Below, piece by piece: positions 54,287 through 61,898 of a stretch of 64,000 nt of DNA; the first letter of the stretch is position 1, and each line of letters starts with the position of its first letter. Source of the stretch: Mucilaginibacter lacusdianchii (lineage in GTDB: Bacteria > Bacteroidota > Bacteroidia > Sphingobacteriales > Sphingobacteriaceae); assembly GCF_009770985.1 (NCBI RefSeq), contig NZ_WSRW01000003.1, positions 295,275 to 359,274 of the forward strand, given 5' to 3'. Made by a program: the position numbers and the translations under genes. A model generated the notes under the pieces. It searched no databases. It was given only the letters and a program-made list of their open reading frames with translations, and was not told the DNA's origin.

Positions 54287-55345
54287 ATGCTTATGTGGAA
54301 TACACTAAATAAATCATACAAGATATTACTGATCCTACTCGTTGCTTTAATTATATTCAGGCTATTGCTACCAAGCATTGTCAAAAGTTATGTGAACAAA
54401 CAGTTGAATGAATTGCCGGGTTACACCGGCCATGTAGACGATATTGATATTCACTTGTTGCGTGGCGCCTATGCCATTGATGGGCTGGTGCTTAAAAAGC
54501 GTTGGGATAAAAGTAAGTACCCGTTTCTGCATATTGATCATACTGATCTTTCCATTGAATGGAAATCGGTATTTAAGGGAAAGTTAGTTGGAGAAGTAAT
54601 TATGGATCGCCCGAGTATCTATATTTTGGCGGCATCGGCAGATTTGGACAAAGAGCCATCCCGCGAAAGCTGGACAGAAACTGTCAAAGACCTGATGCCT
54701 ATTACCGTTAACCGGTTGCAGGTAAATCAAGGGAAGTTTACCTATCTGGATTTCGGCGCCAGTCCGGATGTGAATTTATACATAACCGGCATGCAACTTA
54801 CCGCCCTAAATTTAGCTAATGCAGATAAGAAAGGAGAGCGGCTGCCATCCAGTGTTACGCTTACCGGTACATCTATCGGCAACGGGCATTTGAAAGCCGA
54901 TATGAAAGTGAATGCATTAAAAGATATTCCCGACTTTGATATGAATATGCAGCTTACCGGTGCCCAACTTACTAGTCTCAATGGTTTTATTAAAGCGTAC
55001 GGAAAATTTGACGTTGAGCGCGGCAGCATCAACATTTTTAGCGAGCTTAAATTGATGAACGGTCAGTTGGATGGTTATGTTAAACCTTTTATTAAAAACC
55101 TGAAAGTGCTTAACTGGAAAAAGGACAAAAAAGAGGGTGGTATATTACAGGCCGTCAAAGAAGCGGTAATAGGCTTGTTTGGAAAGGTGGTAGAAAATCA
55201 TAAAACCAAACAAATAGCTACCAAAGTACCCATCAGCGGTAATATCAGGGATCCTAAAACCAGTAGTTGGAAAACCTTTTTAGGTGTGCTTAAAAACGGA
55301 TTCATTAAAGCTTTTAATCAGGGTATTGAGGGATCATTGAACTAA
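54287..55345 (+). CDS. DUF748 (AsmA-like) envelope protein
   Basis: This 352-residue protein has one N-terminal transmembrane helix (about 10-28), then a beta-rich periplasmic body of the DUF748/AsmA-like type (GYTGHVDDIDIHLLRGAYAI, LSIEWKSVFKGKLVGEVI, VTVNRLQVNQGKFTYLDF-like strands and KADMKVNALKDIPDFDMN). Such proteins span the periplasm and some move lipids between the membranes. It is shorter than AsmA-like giants. It has its own terminator. Confidence 0.85.
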   Translation: MLMWNTLNKSYKILLILLVALIIFRLLLPSIVKSYVNKQLNELPGYTGHVDDIDIHLLRGAYAIDGLVLKKRWDKSKYPFLHIDHTDLSIEWKSVFKGKLVGEVIMDRPSIYILAASADLDKEPSRESWTETVKDLMPITVNRLQVNQGKFTYLDFGASPDVNLYITGMQLTALNLANADKKGERLPSSVTLTGTSIGNGHLKADMKVNALKDIPDFDMNMQLTGAQLTSLNGFIKAYGKFDVERGSINIFSELKLMNGQLDGYVKPFIKNLKVLNWKKDKKEGGILQAVKEAVIGLFGKVVENHKTKQIATKVPISGNIRDPKTSSWKTFLGVLKNGFIKAFNQGIEGSLN

Positions 55346-55347
55346 GC

Positions 55348-55386
55348 AAAAATGCCTTGCCTGTTTTATAAAGCAAGGCATTCAAA
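55348..55386. terminator. Bidirectional terminator between the DUF748 and M1 peptidase genes
   Basis: AATGCCTTGC (55351-55360) pairs with GCAAGGCATT (55373-55382) around a 12-nt loop, with A-rich and TCAAATAG flanks. It lies between the two converging genes. Confidence 0.75.
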
Positions 55387-55390
55387 TAGA

Positions 55391-57964
55391 TTACTGGTTT
55401 TCCTTTAACAATTTTTGCGCCCGGAATAAGTTATCCGTAGCCTGCAAAATTTTACCTTTTAGCTTAGAAGGATAATTGGGATGTGTCTTTAAAAAGCTTT
55501 GCACAATTTGATTAGCTTCCGCACTTTGATAGCTGCCAAACGTAGCACTGAGCCACGATTGCGGGAAAAATATATCGCCGGTTGACTGAATCTCTTCCAT
55601 TAAATCCAAACTTTTGGGTAAATACTTAACAGATGTGCTTTGCCTTAACGGGTGATGCAGATAGCCTAACGCGGATAGTACCCAAGCTTCCTTACTGCGA
55701 TTGCTGCGTTGCGCTAAGCTGTTAAAAAATGTGTCCCTAACCGAGGCATCTAATGACAAGGCGGGCATCAAAAATTCCAACCTTTTTTTGCGGTCGGGAT
55801 TTTTAATACGGTCTTCCTGTTGCTTTATTACCTGGGTTGCTGTGTCACTTTTTAAGGCAATAGACAGCGCCAAAGACGTGTAATCATCCTCGGTAAGCTT
55901 CACACCTGCCGGGGCCTGTTGCTTTTGCCAGATGGCGTACATGCTGCTTTTTGCTGAAGCTGAGGTGTAGATGCTTTGATATAATGAAAATAGTATCTTT
56001 TTATTGTTGGCCGCAGTTTGTTGCTGCATGGCATCCCAAACCGATTGTTCCAATTGGGCAGACAGGTTTTCGCGTATAGAGGGTTGTAAAAACGTCCAGT
56101 AAATACTGCTTAGGTAACCGGTAATCAAACGCAGGTTCATTTCATTTTTTTCAACCGTTAGTCCGGTTTGCAATACATGAAGCAATTCCAGCGGTTTGAA
56201 GGAACGGCCAGCCAGCATATTTTCATAAGCCGCTATATACACGGATGCTCGTTGCAGCGGACTTTGAATGGTATATACATTTGAATCTAAATTTTTATCC
56301 GTTGGAAACAATCCATAACCAACCCCATCAGAATTGAAAATGATATAGTTAGGTCTGGGCATCCCGTGGGCGGCGGTAAGTTCAGTTCGGGCTGTATTGG
56401 AGTTAACGATAATATCTTTACTATGGTCAGCGTACACTAAGGTAACTTTAAATACTTGTGGCCATATCCGGTCTGGTGAATACTCAGCTTTTTGGAAGAT
56501 GGTTAACTTGCTGATAGTACTACCATTGGTGGTCATGTCGAAATCAAAAATCGGTCTACCGGGTTGATTTACCCACACCTTATTCCAGCTGTATAAGTTG
56601 GTTTTGGTATGTTTACTTAAAATAGCTATTAAATCATTCCAGGTGGCATTGGTATAAGCATATTTTTTAAGGTATTCCCGTATGCCTAGTCTAAAGTTAT
56701 CTTTACCCATCAGCGTTTCCAGCTGGCGCATCATAATAGGTGCTTTATGGTAAATGATGTTGCCATACATGGAGCCGGCTTCCTGTAAGTTGTCCAGTTG
56801 TTGGCGAATGGGATTGGCACCCAGCGTACGGTCAACACCATAGGCGGCAGGGTAGTGGTCTTGCAAAAATTTGAGGTTAAAGGTTTCAGTACCCATTAGT
56901 TTTTCGGTTACCTTATCGGCCATAAAATTGGCGAAAACCTCTTTCATCCATACATCGTTAAACCAGCGCATGGTTACCATATCGCCAAACCACATATGCG
57001 CCGTTTCGTGCGAGATAAGGTTGATGCGGGAAATGAACTGGTCCTTAGTGGCGCCTTCATCCAAAAATAAGCTCGATGCTTTGTATTGCACCTCTCCGGG
57101 ATGTTCCATGCCACCAAACTGGAAGTCGGGTATAGCCACAAAGCCTACTTTTTGAAATGGAAACGGAATGCCTGTCCACTGCTCCAAAAAGCTGATAGCA
57201 TCCTGATGGGCCTCAAATACCGAATCGACACTCAATCGTATTTTGGTCGAATCTGTTTCCCGGTACAAAAACTCGGCCGAACGAGCACCTACCATCTTAA
57301 CGGCTGATTGATACTTGCCTGCTGTGAACGAGAATAGGTAGGTAGGCAGTTTATCTGAGTTGGCAAAATGATACACCGTTTGTGCACCATCAGCAACCGA
57401 ATCTTTTTTAGCCCCATTAGCCTGAACCTTCCAATTTGCAGGTACACGCAAGGTGAGCAAAAATCGAGCTTTCAAGTCAGGCTGGTCAAAGCAGGGAAAG
57501 GCCGTGCGGGCATGGTCGGGTACAAAGAGCGCATACAGATAGTCATCATTGCGGTTCAACGAGGCATCTCCGGCTGTGAATTGAATGGCTATGTTGTTTA
57601 CTCCCCTTTTTAAATACCGGGGTTCAATCACCAGGTGTTCTGCAATTAAGGCAATGCCTACCGATTTGCCGTTTACCGTTATGGTTTTAATCCGCTCGGG
57701 GCTTTCTTTAAAATCGAGTTGTAAAGGCTGACTTACATCAGATAAATTGAAGCTTATATTTTCGACTGCTGCAATGCCTTTCGCTCTTTCGGCAGGGATA
57801 GTGAAATCTAAATTGTACTGTATATTGCTGATAATCGAATGCCGGTAAGTGGCCAACCCTAAAGATACGCCCGGCTCAACCGCCACAAGTTTTGTTTTTT
57901 GCTGCGAAAAAGCAGCGGTGCTTAAGCTTAACAGAAGTATAGTTTTGCTGATAGATAGCTTCAC
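55391..57964 (-). CDS. M1-family zinc aminopeptidase, exported
   Basis: The 857-residue protein is counted from a GTG at 57964, because V-K-L-S-I-S-K-T-I-L-L-L-S-L-S-T-A-A-F-S is a clean signal peptide. The upstream ATG at 58075 would put 37 odd residues before it and overlap the NRAMP gene. The zinc site is HETAH at 319-323 with E342 19 residues on. The exopeptidase motif reads GGMEHPG, where classical M1 enzymes have GAMEN, so the Asn is His here. It trims N-terminal residues from peptides in the periplasm. It is the last gene after the pxp-NRAMP group and converges on the DUF748 gene. Confidence 0.92.
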   Translation of the reverse strand: MKLSISKTILLLSLSTAAFSQQKTKLVAVEPGVSLGLATYRHSIISNIQYNLDFTIPAERAKGIAAVENISFNLSDVSQPLQLDFKESPERIKTITVNGKSVGIALIAEHLVIEPRYLKRGVNNIAIQFTAGDASLNRNDDYLYALFVPDHARTAFPCFDQPDLKARFLLTLRVPANWKVQANGAKKDSVADGAQTVYHFANSDKLPTYLFSFTAGKYQSAVKMVGARSAEFLYRETDSTKIRLSVDSVFEAHQDAISFLEQWTGIPFPFQKVGFVAIPDFQFGGMEHPGEVQYKASSLFLDEGATKDQFISRINLISHETAHMWFGDMVTMRWFNDVWMKEVFANFMADKVTEKLMGTETFNLKFLQDHYPAAYGVDRTLGANPIRQQLDNLQEAGSMYGNIIYHKAPIMMRQLETLMGKDNFRLGIREYLKKYAYTNATWNDLIAILSKHTKTNLYSWNKVWVNQPGRPIFDFDMTTNGSTISKLTIFQKAEYSPDRIWPQVFKVTLVYADHSKDIIVNSNTARTELTAAHGMPRPNYIIFNSDGVGYGLFPTDKNLDSNVYTIQSPLQRASVYIAAYENMLAGRSFKPLELLHVLQTGLTVEKNEMNLRLITGYLSSIYWTFLQPSIRENLSAQLEQSVWDAMQQQTAANNKKILFSLYQSIYTSASAKSSMYAIWQKQQAPAGVKLTEDDYTSLALSIALKSDTATQVIKQQEDRIKNPDRKKRLEFLMPALSLDASVRDTFFNSLAQRSNRSKEAWVLSALGYLHHPLRQSTSVKYLPKSLDLMEEIQSTGDIFFPQSWLSATFGSYQSAEANQIVQSFLKTHPNYPSKLKGKILQATDNLFRAQKLLKENQ

Positions 57965-57996
57965 TTTGGTAAACAATTTATGTTTTAAATTCAATT

Positions 57997-59169
57997 TTAA
58001 AATAAGTCGGTAATAGCGCCTGCGCTCATCCAAGTCATAATGGCTACTACCATTATACCCAAAAAGGTTAACCAAAGTGGCTGTTTATACTCGGCCACAA
58101 TTTTGGTACGGTAAGCCGCAATCAGCATTATACTTAAAGCAATGGGGAGTATAAGGCCGTTTAAAGCGCCAACCATGATTAGTGTTTTGACCGGTTTTCC
58201 AACCAGCAGAAATATACAAGTGGAAACCCCAATAAACGCAATGATGATTTCCCGGTTCAATTGCATAATACGGGGATGAAAGCTTTTGATAAAAGAAACC
58301 GACGTATAAGCCGAGCCCACAGTGGATGAAATACCCGCCGCCCACAGCACTAAGCCAAATAATTTATAACCAACATTGCCTGCAGCCAATTGAAACACAG
58401 AAGCCGCCGGGTTATCAGGGTTTAGCTTACCATAATGGGTAACTACGCCCAATGCTGCAATAAACAGCAAAATGCGCATTAATGAAGCCAGACCAATAGC
58501 GCTTAAAGCCCCTTTATTTATTGCCGACAGATTTTCTTTACCAGTTTGCCTGGCGTCCAACAAGCGGTGAGCACCGGCAAACGTAATGTATCCACCCACG
58601 GTTCCACCCACAATAGTTAGTACAGCGGTGAAGCTGAATTTTGACGGATTGACAGACCGCACCATAGCCTCGGCCACAGGCGGATTACTGATGTAGGCAA
58701 TATAAAGGGCTAACAGTATTTTGATTAGACCCATCGTTTTGGCAAACGTATCTAATACCTTACCTGCTTCGCGGTATATAAAAATTCCAATGGCAATAAT
58801 GGCGCTCATTATAGCACCTTGCCCTACGTTTATACCAAACAAAACATTTAAGCCTAAACCAGCACCGGCAATGTTGCCAATGTTAAACGCTAATCCGCCT
58901 AAAAAAACCAGCATGGATATAAAGTATCCCAATCCCGGTAGCAACTGGTTGGCAATATCCTGTGCCGGTTTATCGGCCACAGCTATAATGCGCCAGATGT
59001 TCAATTGGGCAATGGCATCCAATAATACCGAAAGCAAGATAACAAAGCCAAAGCTAGCTCCTAATTGTTGGGTAAAGGTGGCCGTTTGTGTTAAAAAACC
59101 CGGACCAATGGCCGACGAAGCCATTAAAAATGCGGCGCCAATTAGAACGCTCCAGTTGTACTTTTTCAT
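57997..59169 (-). CDS. NRAMP-family transporter
   Basis: This 390-residue inner-membrane protein has about 11 helices and the NRAMP pattern: [22 protein letters not shown] near the start, [17 protein letters not shown], and [14 protein letters not shown]. The canonical helix-1 motif D-P-G-N is G-P-G-F-L-T here, so the metal-binding Asp/Asn are absent and metal transport is unlikely. Its first codons overlap the pxpA stop by 4 nt (ATGA). NRAMP-like genes sit next to pxpA homologues in the B. subtilis ycsFG-kip operon too, so a substrate linked to 5-oxoproline is a reasonable inference. Confidence 0.88.
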   Translation of the reverse strand: MKKYNWSVLIGAAFLMASSAIGPGFLTQTATFTQQLGASFGFVILLSVLLDAIAQLNIWRIIAVADKPAQDIANQLLPGLGYFISMLVFLGGLAFNIGNIAGAGLGLNVLFGINVGQGAIMSAIIAIGIFIYREAGKVLDTFAKTMGLIKILLALYIAYISNPPVAEAMVRSVNPSKFSFTAVLTIVGGTVGGYITFAGAHRLLDARQTGKENLSAINKGALSAIGLASLMRILLFIAALGVVTHYGKLNPDNPAASVFQLAAGNVGYKLFGLVLWAAGISSTVGSAYTSVSFIKSFHPRIMQLNREIIIAFIGVSTCIFLLVGKPVKTLIMVGALNGLILPIALSIMLIAAYRTKIVAEYKQPLWLTFLGIMVVAIMTWMSAGAITDLF

Positions 59170-59930
59170 TTATAAACAGGAGCTTTTACGTTTACACCTT
59201 CGGCTTTTAGTCTTTGGCTGATGGTTTTCGCAAACTCCACTGCGTGTGCACCATCGCCGTGAAGGCACAGCGTTTCGGCTACCAGTGAGATGTTTTTTTG
59301 GTTAATAGATATTACCTGTTGTTGCTTTACCATGAGCAATACCTGATTGATAGATTGCTGCTCATCTGTAATTAAGGCATTGGGTTGGCTACGGGCGGTA
59401 AGCAAACCATCGTCCTGATAAGTGCGGTCGGCAAATACTTCGGAGGCTGTATAAATGCCGATTTGCTTTGCAGCCTTTATCATCTCACTCCCGGCAAGGG
59501 CATATAAAATCAGGTCGGGGTCAAAATCGTGTACGGCCTGTACAATAGATCGCGCCAAAGCCGCATCTTTTGCAGCCATATTATATAAGGCACCATGTGC
59601 TTTTACGTGGTGTAATTTGGCGCCTGCTGCTTTTACAAAACCATATAAAGCACCTATTTGATACAAGGTTATCTGGTAAGCTTCGTTTGCCGATATCTTC
59701 ATCTCGCGGCGACCGAATCCCTGCAAGTCGGGCAAGCCAGGGTGTGCCCCAATAGCTACGCCTTTTTTTACAGCCATGGCTACGGTATGCTGCATTACGT
59801 CATGATCGCCGGCGTGGTAACCGCACGCAACATTGGCCGAGGTAATGTAATCCATCAAGGTTTCATCATTGGGCATTGGATAGTTACCAAAGGCTTCGCC
59901 CATATCGCAGTTTAAATCGATAGTTTGCAT
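59166..59930 (-). CDS. pxpA: 5-oxoprolinase subunit A (LamB/YcsF family)
   Basis: The 254-residue protein is counted from [12 protein letters not shown], where the family fold begins. An earlier ATG at 59960 overlaps the pxpC stop and would add ten residues, and coupling makes it possible too. The hallmarks are [57 protein letters not shown] and [11 protein letters not shown]. With PxpB and PxpC it hydrolyses 5-oxoproline to glutamate using ATP in the cytoplasm. It is the third gene of the pxpBCA group. Confidence 0.95.
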   Translation of the reverse strand: MQTIDLNCDMGEAFGNYPMPNDETLMDYITSANVACGYHAGDHDVMQHTVAMAVKKGVAIGAHPGLPDLQGFGRREMKISANEAYQITLYQIGALYGFVKAAGAKLHHVKAHGALYNMAAKDAALARSIVQAVHDFDPDLILYALAGSEMIKAAKQIGIYTASEVFADRTYQDDGLLTARSQPNALITDEQQSINQVLLMVKQQQVISINQKNISLVAETLCLHGDGAHAVEFAKTISQRLKAEGVNVKAPVYK

Positions 59931-59952
59931 TTGTGTGCTATTTTGTAATTGT

Positions 59953-60945
59953 TTAAGCATACTTGCTTTTTATAGCGTGGGTAAGCTTTTGTAACTGTTG
60001 TTCCTGTTCAATATACAGCATTTCGGCTTTCTGGCGGCTGATTTCTTCAAATTGGATCTGGTCGCCTGGTTTTAGTTGCCCGCATAGCGGCACATCTACA
60101 GCTGCCACTTGGGCAATGCGCGGATAGCCTCCGGTAGTCTGGCAGTCGGCCATCAGTAATACAGGGTTGCCGCTGCCGGTAACTTGTATAGTGCCGGGTG
60201 TTACCGCGGTGGATAGTAATTCCTTGTGTATCCTGCGGTTTATTACGGGACCTTCCAGTTGATAACCCATGCGGTTGCTTTGTGAGGTTAATGTAAATGG
60301 AGTAGTTAAAAAGTTGATGATAGATTGGCTATTAAACCACGTAAACTCTGGCCCCGGAACCACACGGATGATTTTACGGTTAGAAGGAAGAAATGCGTGG
60401 CTCGTTAAGCTCCATGCAGGATATTTAAGATGTTCGCCGGTTAAACTATTTAATATTTTGGATGTTGTTAAACCGAGTTGGCTGGTGTTGTACAGTAGAT
60501 CATTGCTCTGCAATAGCCTGCCATGTAAGCCACCTAACTGAGCGGTAGTATATGTGCTACGGCTACCCAAAACTACCGGCACATCAAAGCCTCCGGCAAT
60601 AGCCAGGTAAGTGCGGCAGCCTGCCGGATTATTGGTTAAGTGCACAATGTTGCCTGCCGGAACAAACACGGGCCGATCCGTGGGTATAGCTTGATTATCG
60701 CACTTCAGCAATGCACCATCGCCGGAGTAAGCTATCAGTAAATCAGTTTCTGCCTTAAACGACGCTGAAGAATAAGTAAATTCAATAACCGCGTCGTTAT
60801 CATCATTCCCTAAAACCTTATTAGCCAGTCGTGCTGCAAGTGCATCCATTGCACCCGAAACCGGCACAGCTTGCGGCAGAAAGTTCCATCGGCCTAAATC
60901 TTGCACCGTACTGAGTATACCTGGTTTAATGATGCGTATCTGCAT
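59953..60945 (-). CDS. pxpC: 5-oxoprolinase subunit C (biotin-dependent carboxyltransferase-like)
   Basis: The 330-residue protein is counted from [19 protein letters not shown], the standard opening. An upstream frame to 61065 would only translate pxpB in another frame. [38 protein letters not shown] and [15 protein letters not shown] are family blocks. It forms the PxpBC complex that phosphorylates or processes the 5-oxoproline intermediate. Its start overlaps the end of pxpB by 20 nt. Confidence 0.94.
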   Translation of the reverse strand: MQIRIIKPGILSTVQDLGRWNFLPQAVPVSGAMDALAARLANKVLGNDDNDAVIEFTYSSASFKAETDLLIAYSGDGALLKCDNQAIPTDRPVFVPAGNIVHLTNNPAGCRTYLAIAGGFDVPVVLGSRSTYTTAQLGGLHGRLLQSNDLLYNTSQLGLTTSKILNSLTGEHLKYPAWSLTSHAFLPSNRKIIRVVPGPEFTWFNSQSIINFLTTPFTLTSQSNRMGYQLEGPVINRRIHKELLSTAVTPGTIQVTGSGNPVLLMADCQTTGGYPRIAQVAAVDVPLCGQLKPGDQIQFEEISRQKAEMLYIEQEQQLQKLTHAIKSKYA

Positions 60946-61672
60946 GGTGACGGTATAAATCAAACTCGTGGTGAGGGATAGGTTCAAATTTAATGGTGTC
61001 GCCGGCTTGCAATAAGGCAGGTTGTGAGCGGCTAGCAGCAAATAAGGCAAGCGGTGTGCGGCCAATTAACTGCCAGCCACCCGGTGTATCTAACGGATAG
61101 ACACCGGTTTGTTTCCCGGCAATACCTACCGAGCCGGTAGGTATTGCTTTTCGCGGCGTGGTTAAGCGGGGTGTTGCCAGTACTTCGGGCATGCCGCCTA
61201 AGTAGGCAAATCCAGGTACGAAGCCAATCATGTATACCTTATATATAGCCGAACTGTGCAGGTCAATCACTTTGTCGGTTGTAAAGCCGTGTGATGCTGC
61301 AACATATTTCAAATCCGGTCCAAATGTGCCGCCGTAGCAAACAGGTATGGTTATCATTTTGCCTAAGCCAGGTTGATCCTGAGCCAAGTGCTGCTTTAGT
61401 TGCTCCAAGTAATGCGTTACTTTGTCAAAGCAGTCTGTGCCGGGCAAATCTGACTGTATAACCAGCAAAGGATCATAAAATACTGTAAGCGTTGTATATG
61501 CCGGAACGGTTGTGTAAAAACCAGGAAAAGGTTTTCGATGTAAAGTATGGTTAAATTGGGTAATCTGTTGTAACGTGCTATCGTCAATGTCGCTTCCAAA
61601 TACAACGCTGATGGCTCGTTCACTTAAAGAATAAGTGTTGAAAAAAATAGCGTTGTGCATTTGAGACGACAT
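60926..61672 (-). CDS. pxpB: 5-oxoprolinase subunit B (KipI/Ahs1 family)
   Basis: The 248-residue protein is taken from the ATG at 61672; ATGs at 61708 and 61660 are also in frame. The KipI pattern is visible: RAISVVFGSDIDD, IPVCYGGTFGPDLKYVA, VYMIGFVPGFAYLGGMPE, TPRKAIPTGSVGIAGKQTG and TPGGWQLIGRTPL. It is the first gene of the pxpB-pxpC-pxpA-NRAMP-M1 group and works with PxpC. The B. subtilis homologue KipI also inhibits a sporulation kinase, a role not expected here. Confidence 0.94.
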   Translation of the reverse strand: MSSQMHNAIFFNTYSLSERAISVVFGSDIDDSTLQQITQFNHTLHRKPFPGFYTTVPAYTTLTVFYDPLLVIQSDLPGTDCFDKVTHYLEQLKQHLAQDQPGLGKMITIPVCYGGTFGPDLKYVAASHGFTTDKVIDLHSSAIYKVYMIGFVPGFAYLGGMPEVLATPRLTTPRKAIPTGSVGIAGKQTGVYPLDTPGGWQLIGRTPLALFAASRSQPALLQAGDTIKFEPIPHHEFDLYRHHADTHH

Positions 61673-61782
61673 TCGAAGGTGAAATTTAATGATTAACACA
61701 TTAACCATGCAAGTTTTTAACTAACATCGTTACACAAAGCATCATCTAAACCATTTTCCACATCTCGACTTTATGTTCATGC

Positions 61783-61812
61783 TTGGTTTATTTGGGCAAA
61801 ACATAACCTTTG
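61783..61812 (+). promoter_or_regulatory. Possible promoter of the metallophosphoesterase gene
   Basis: TTGG (61783-61786), 18 nt and AACCTTTG (61805-61812) resemble the Bacteroidota promoter with one mismatch in each element. It lies 86 nt before the start codon. Confidence 0.35.
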
Positions 61813-61898
61813 CATACGTTGTTAAGCCGTAATCTGAATGTGTGCCCGGTGGGTTAGTGATGCAAGGCTTTTTCATACTATCAATCTTACCTGTCTTA

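Noticed and set aside
57964..58075. Using the upstream ATG of the M1 peptidase gene
   Set aside because: It overlaps the end of the NRAMP gene and puts 37 residues before a clean signal peptide. The GTG at 57964 fits better.
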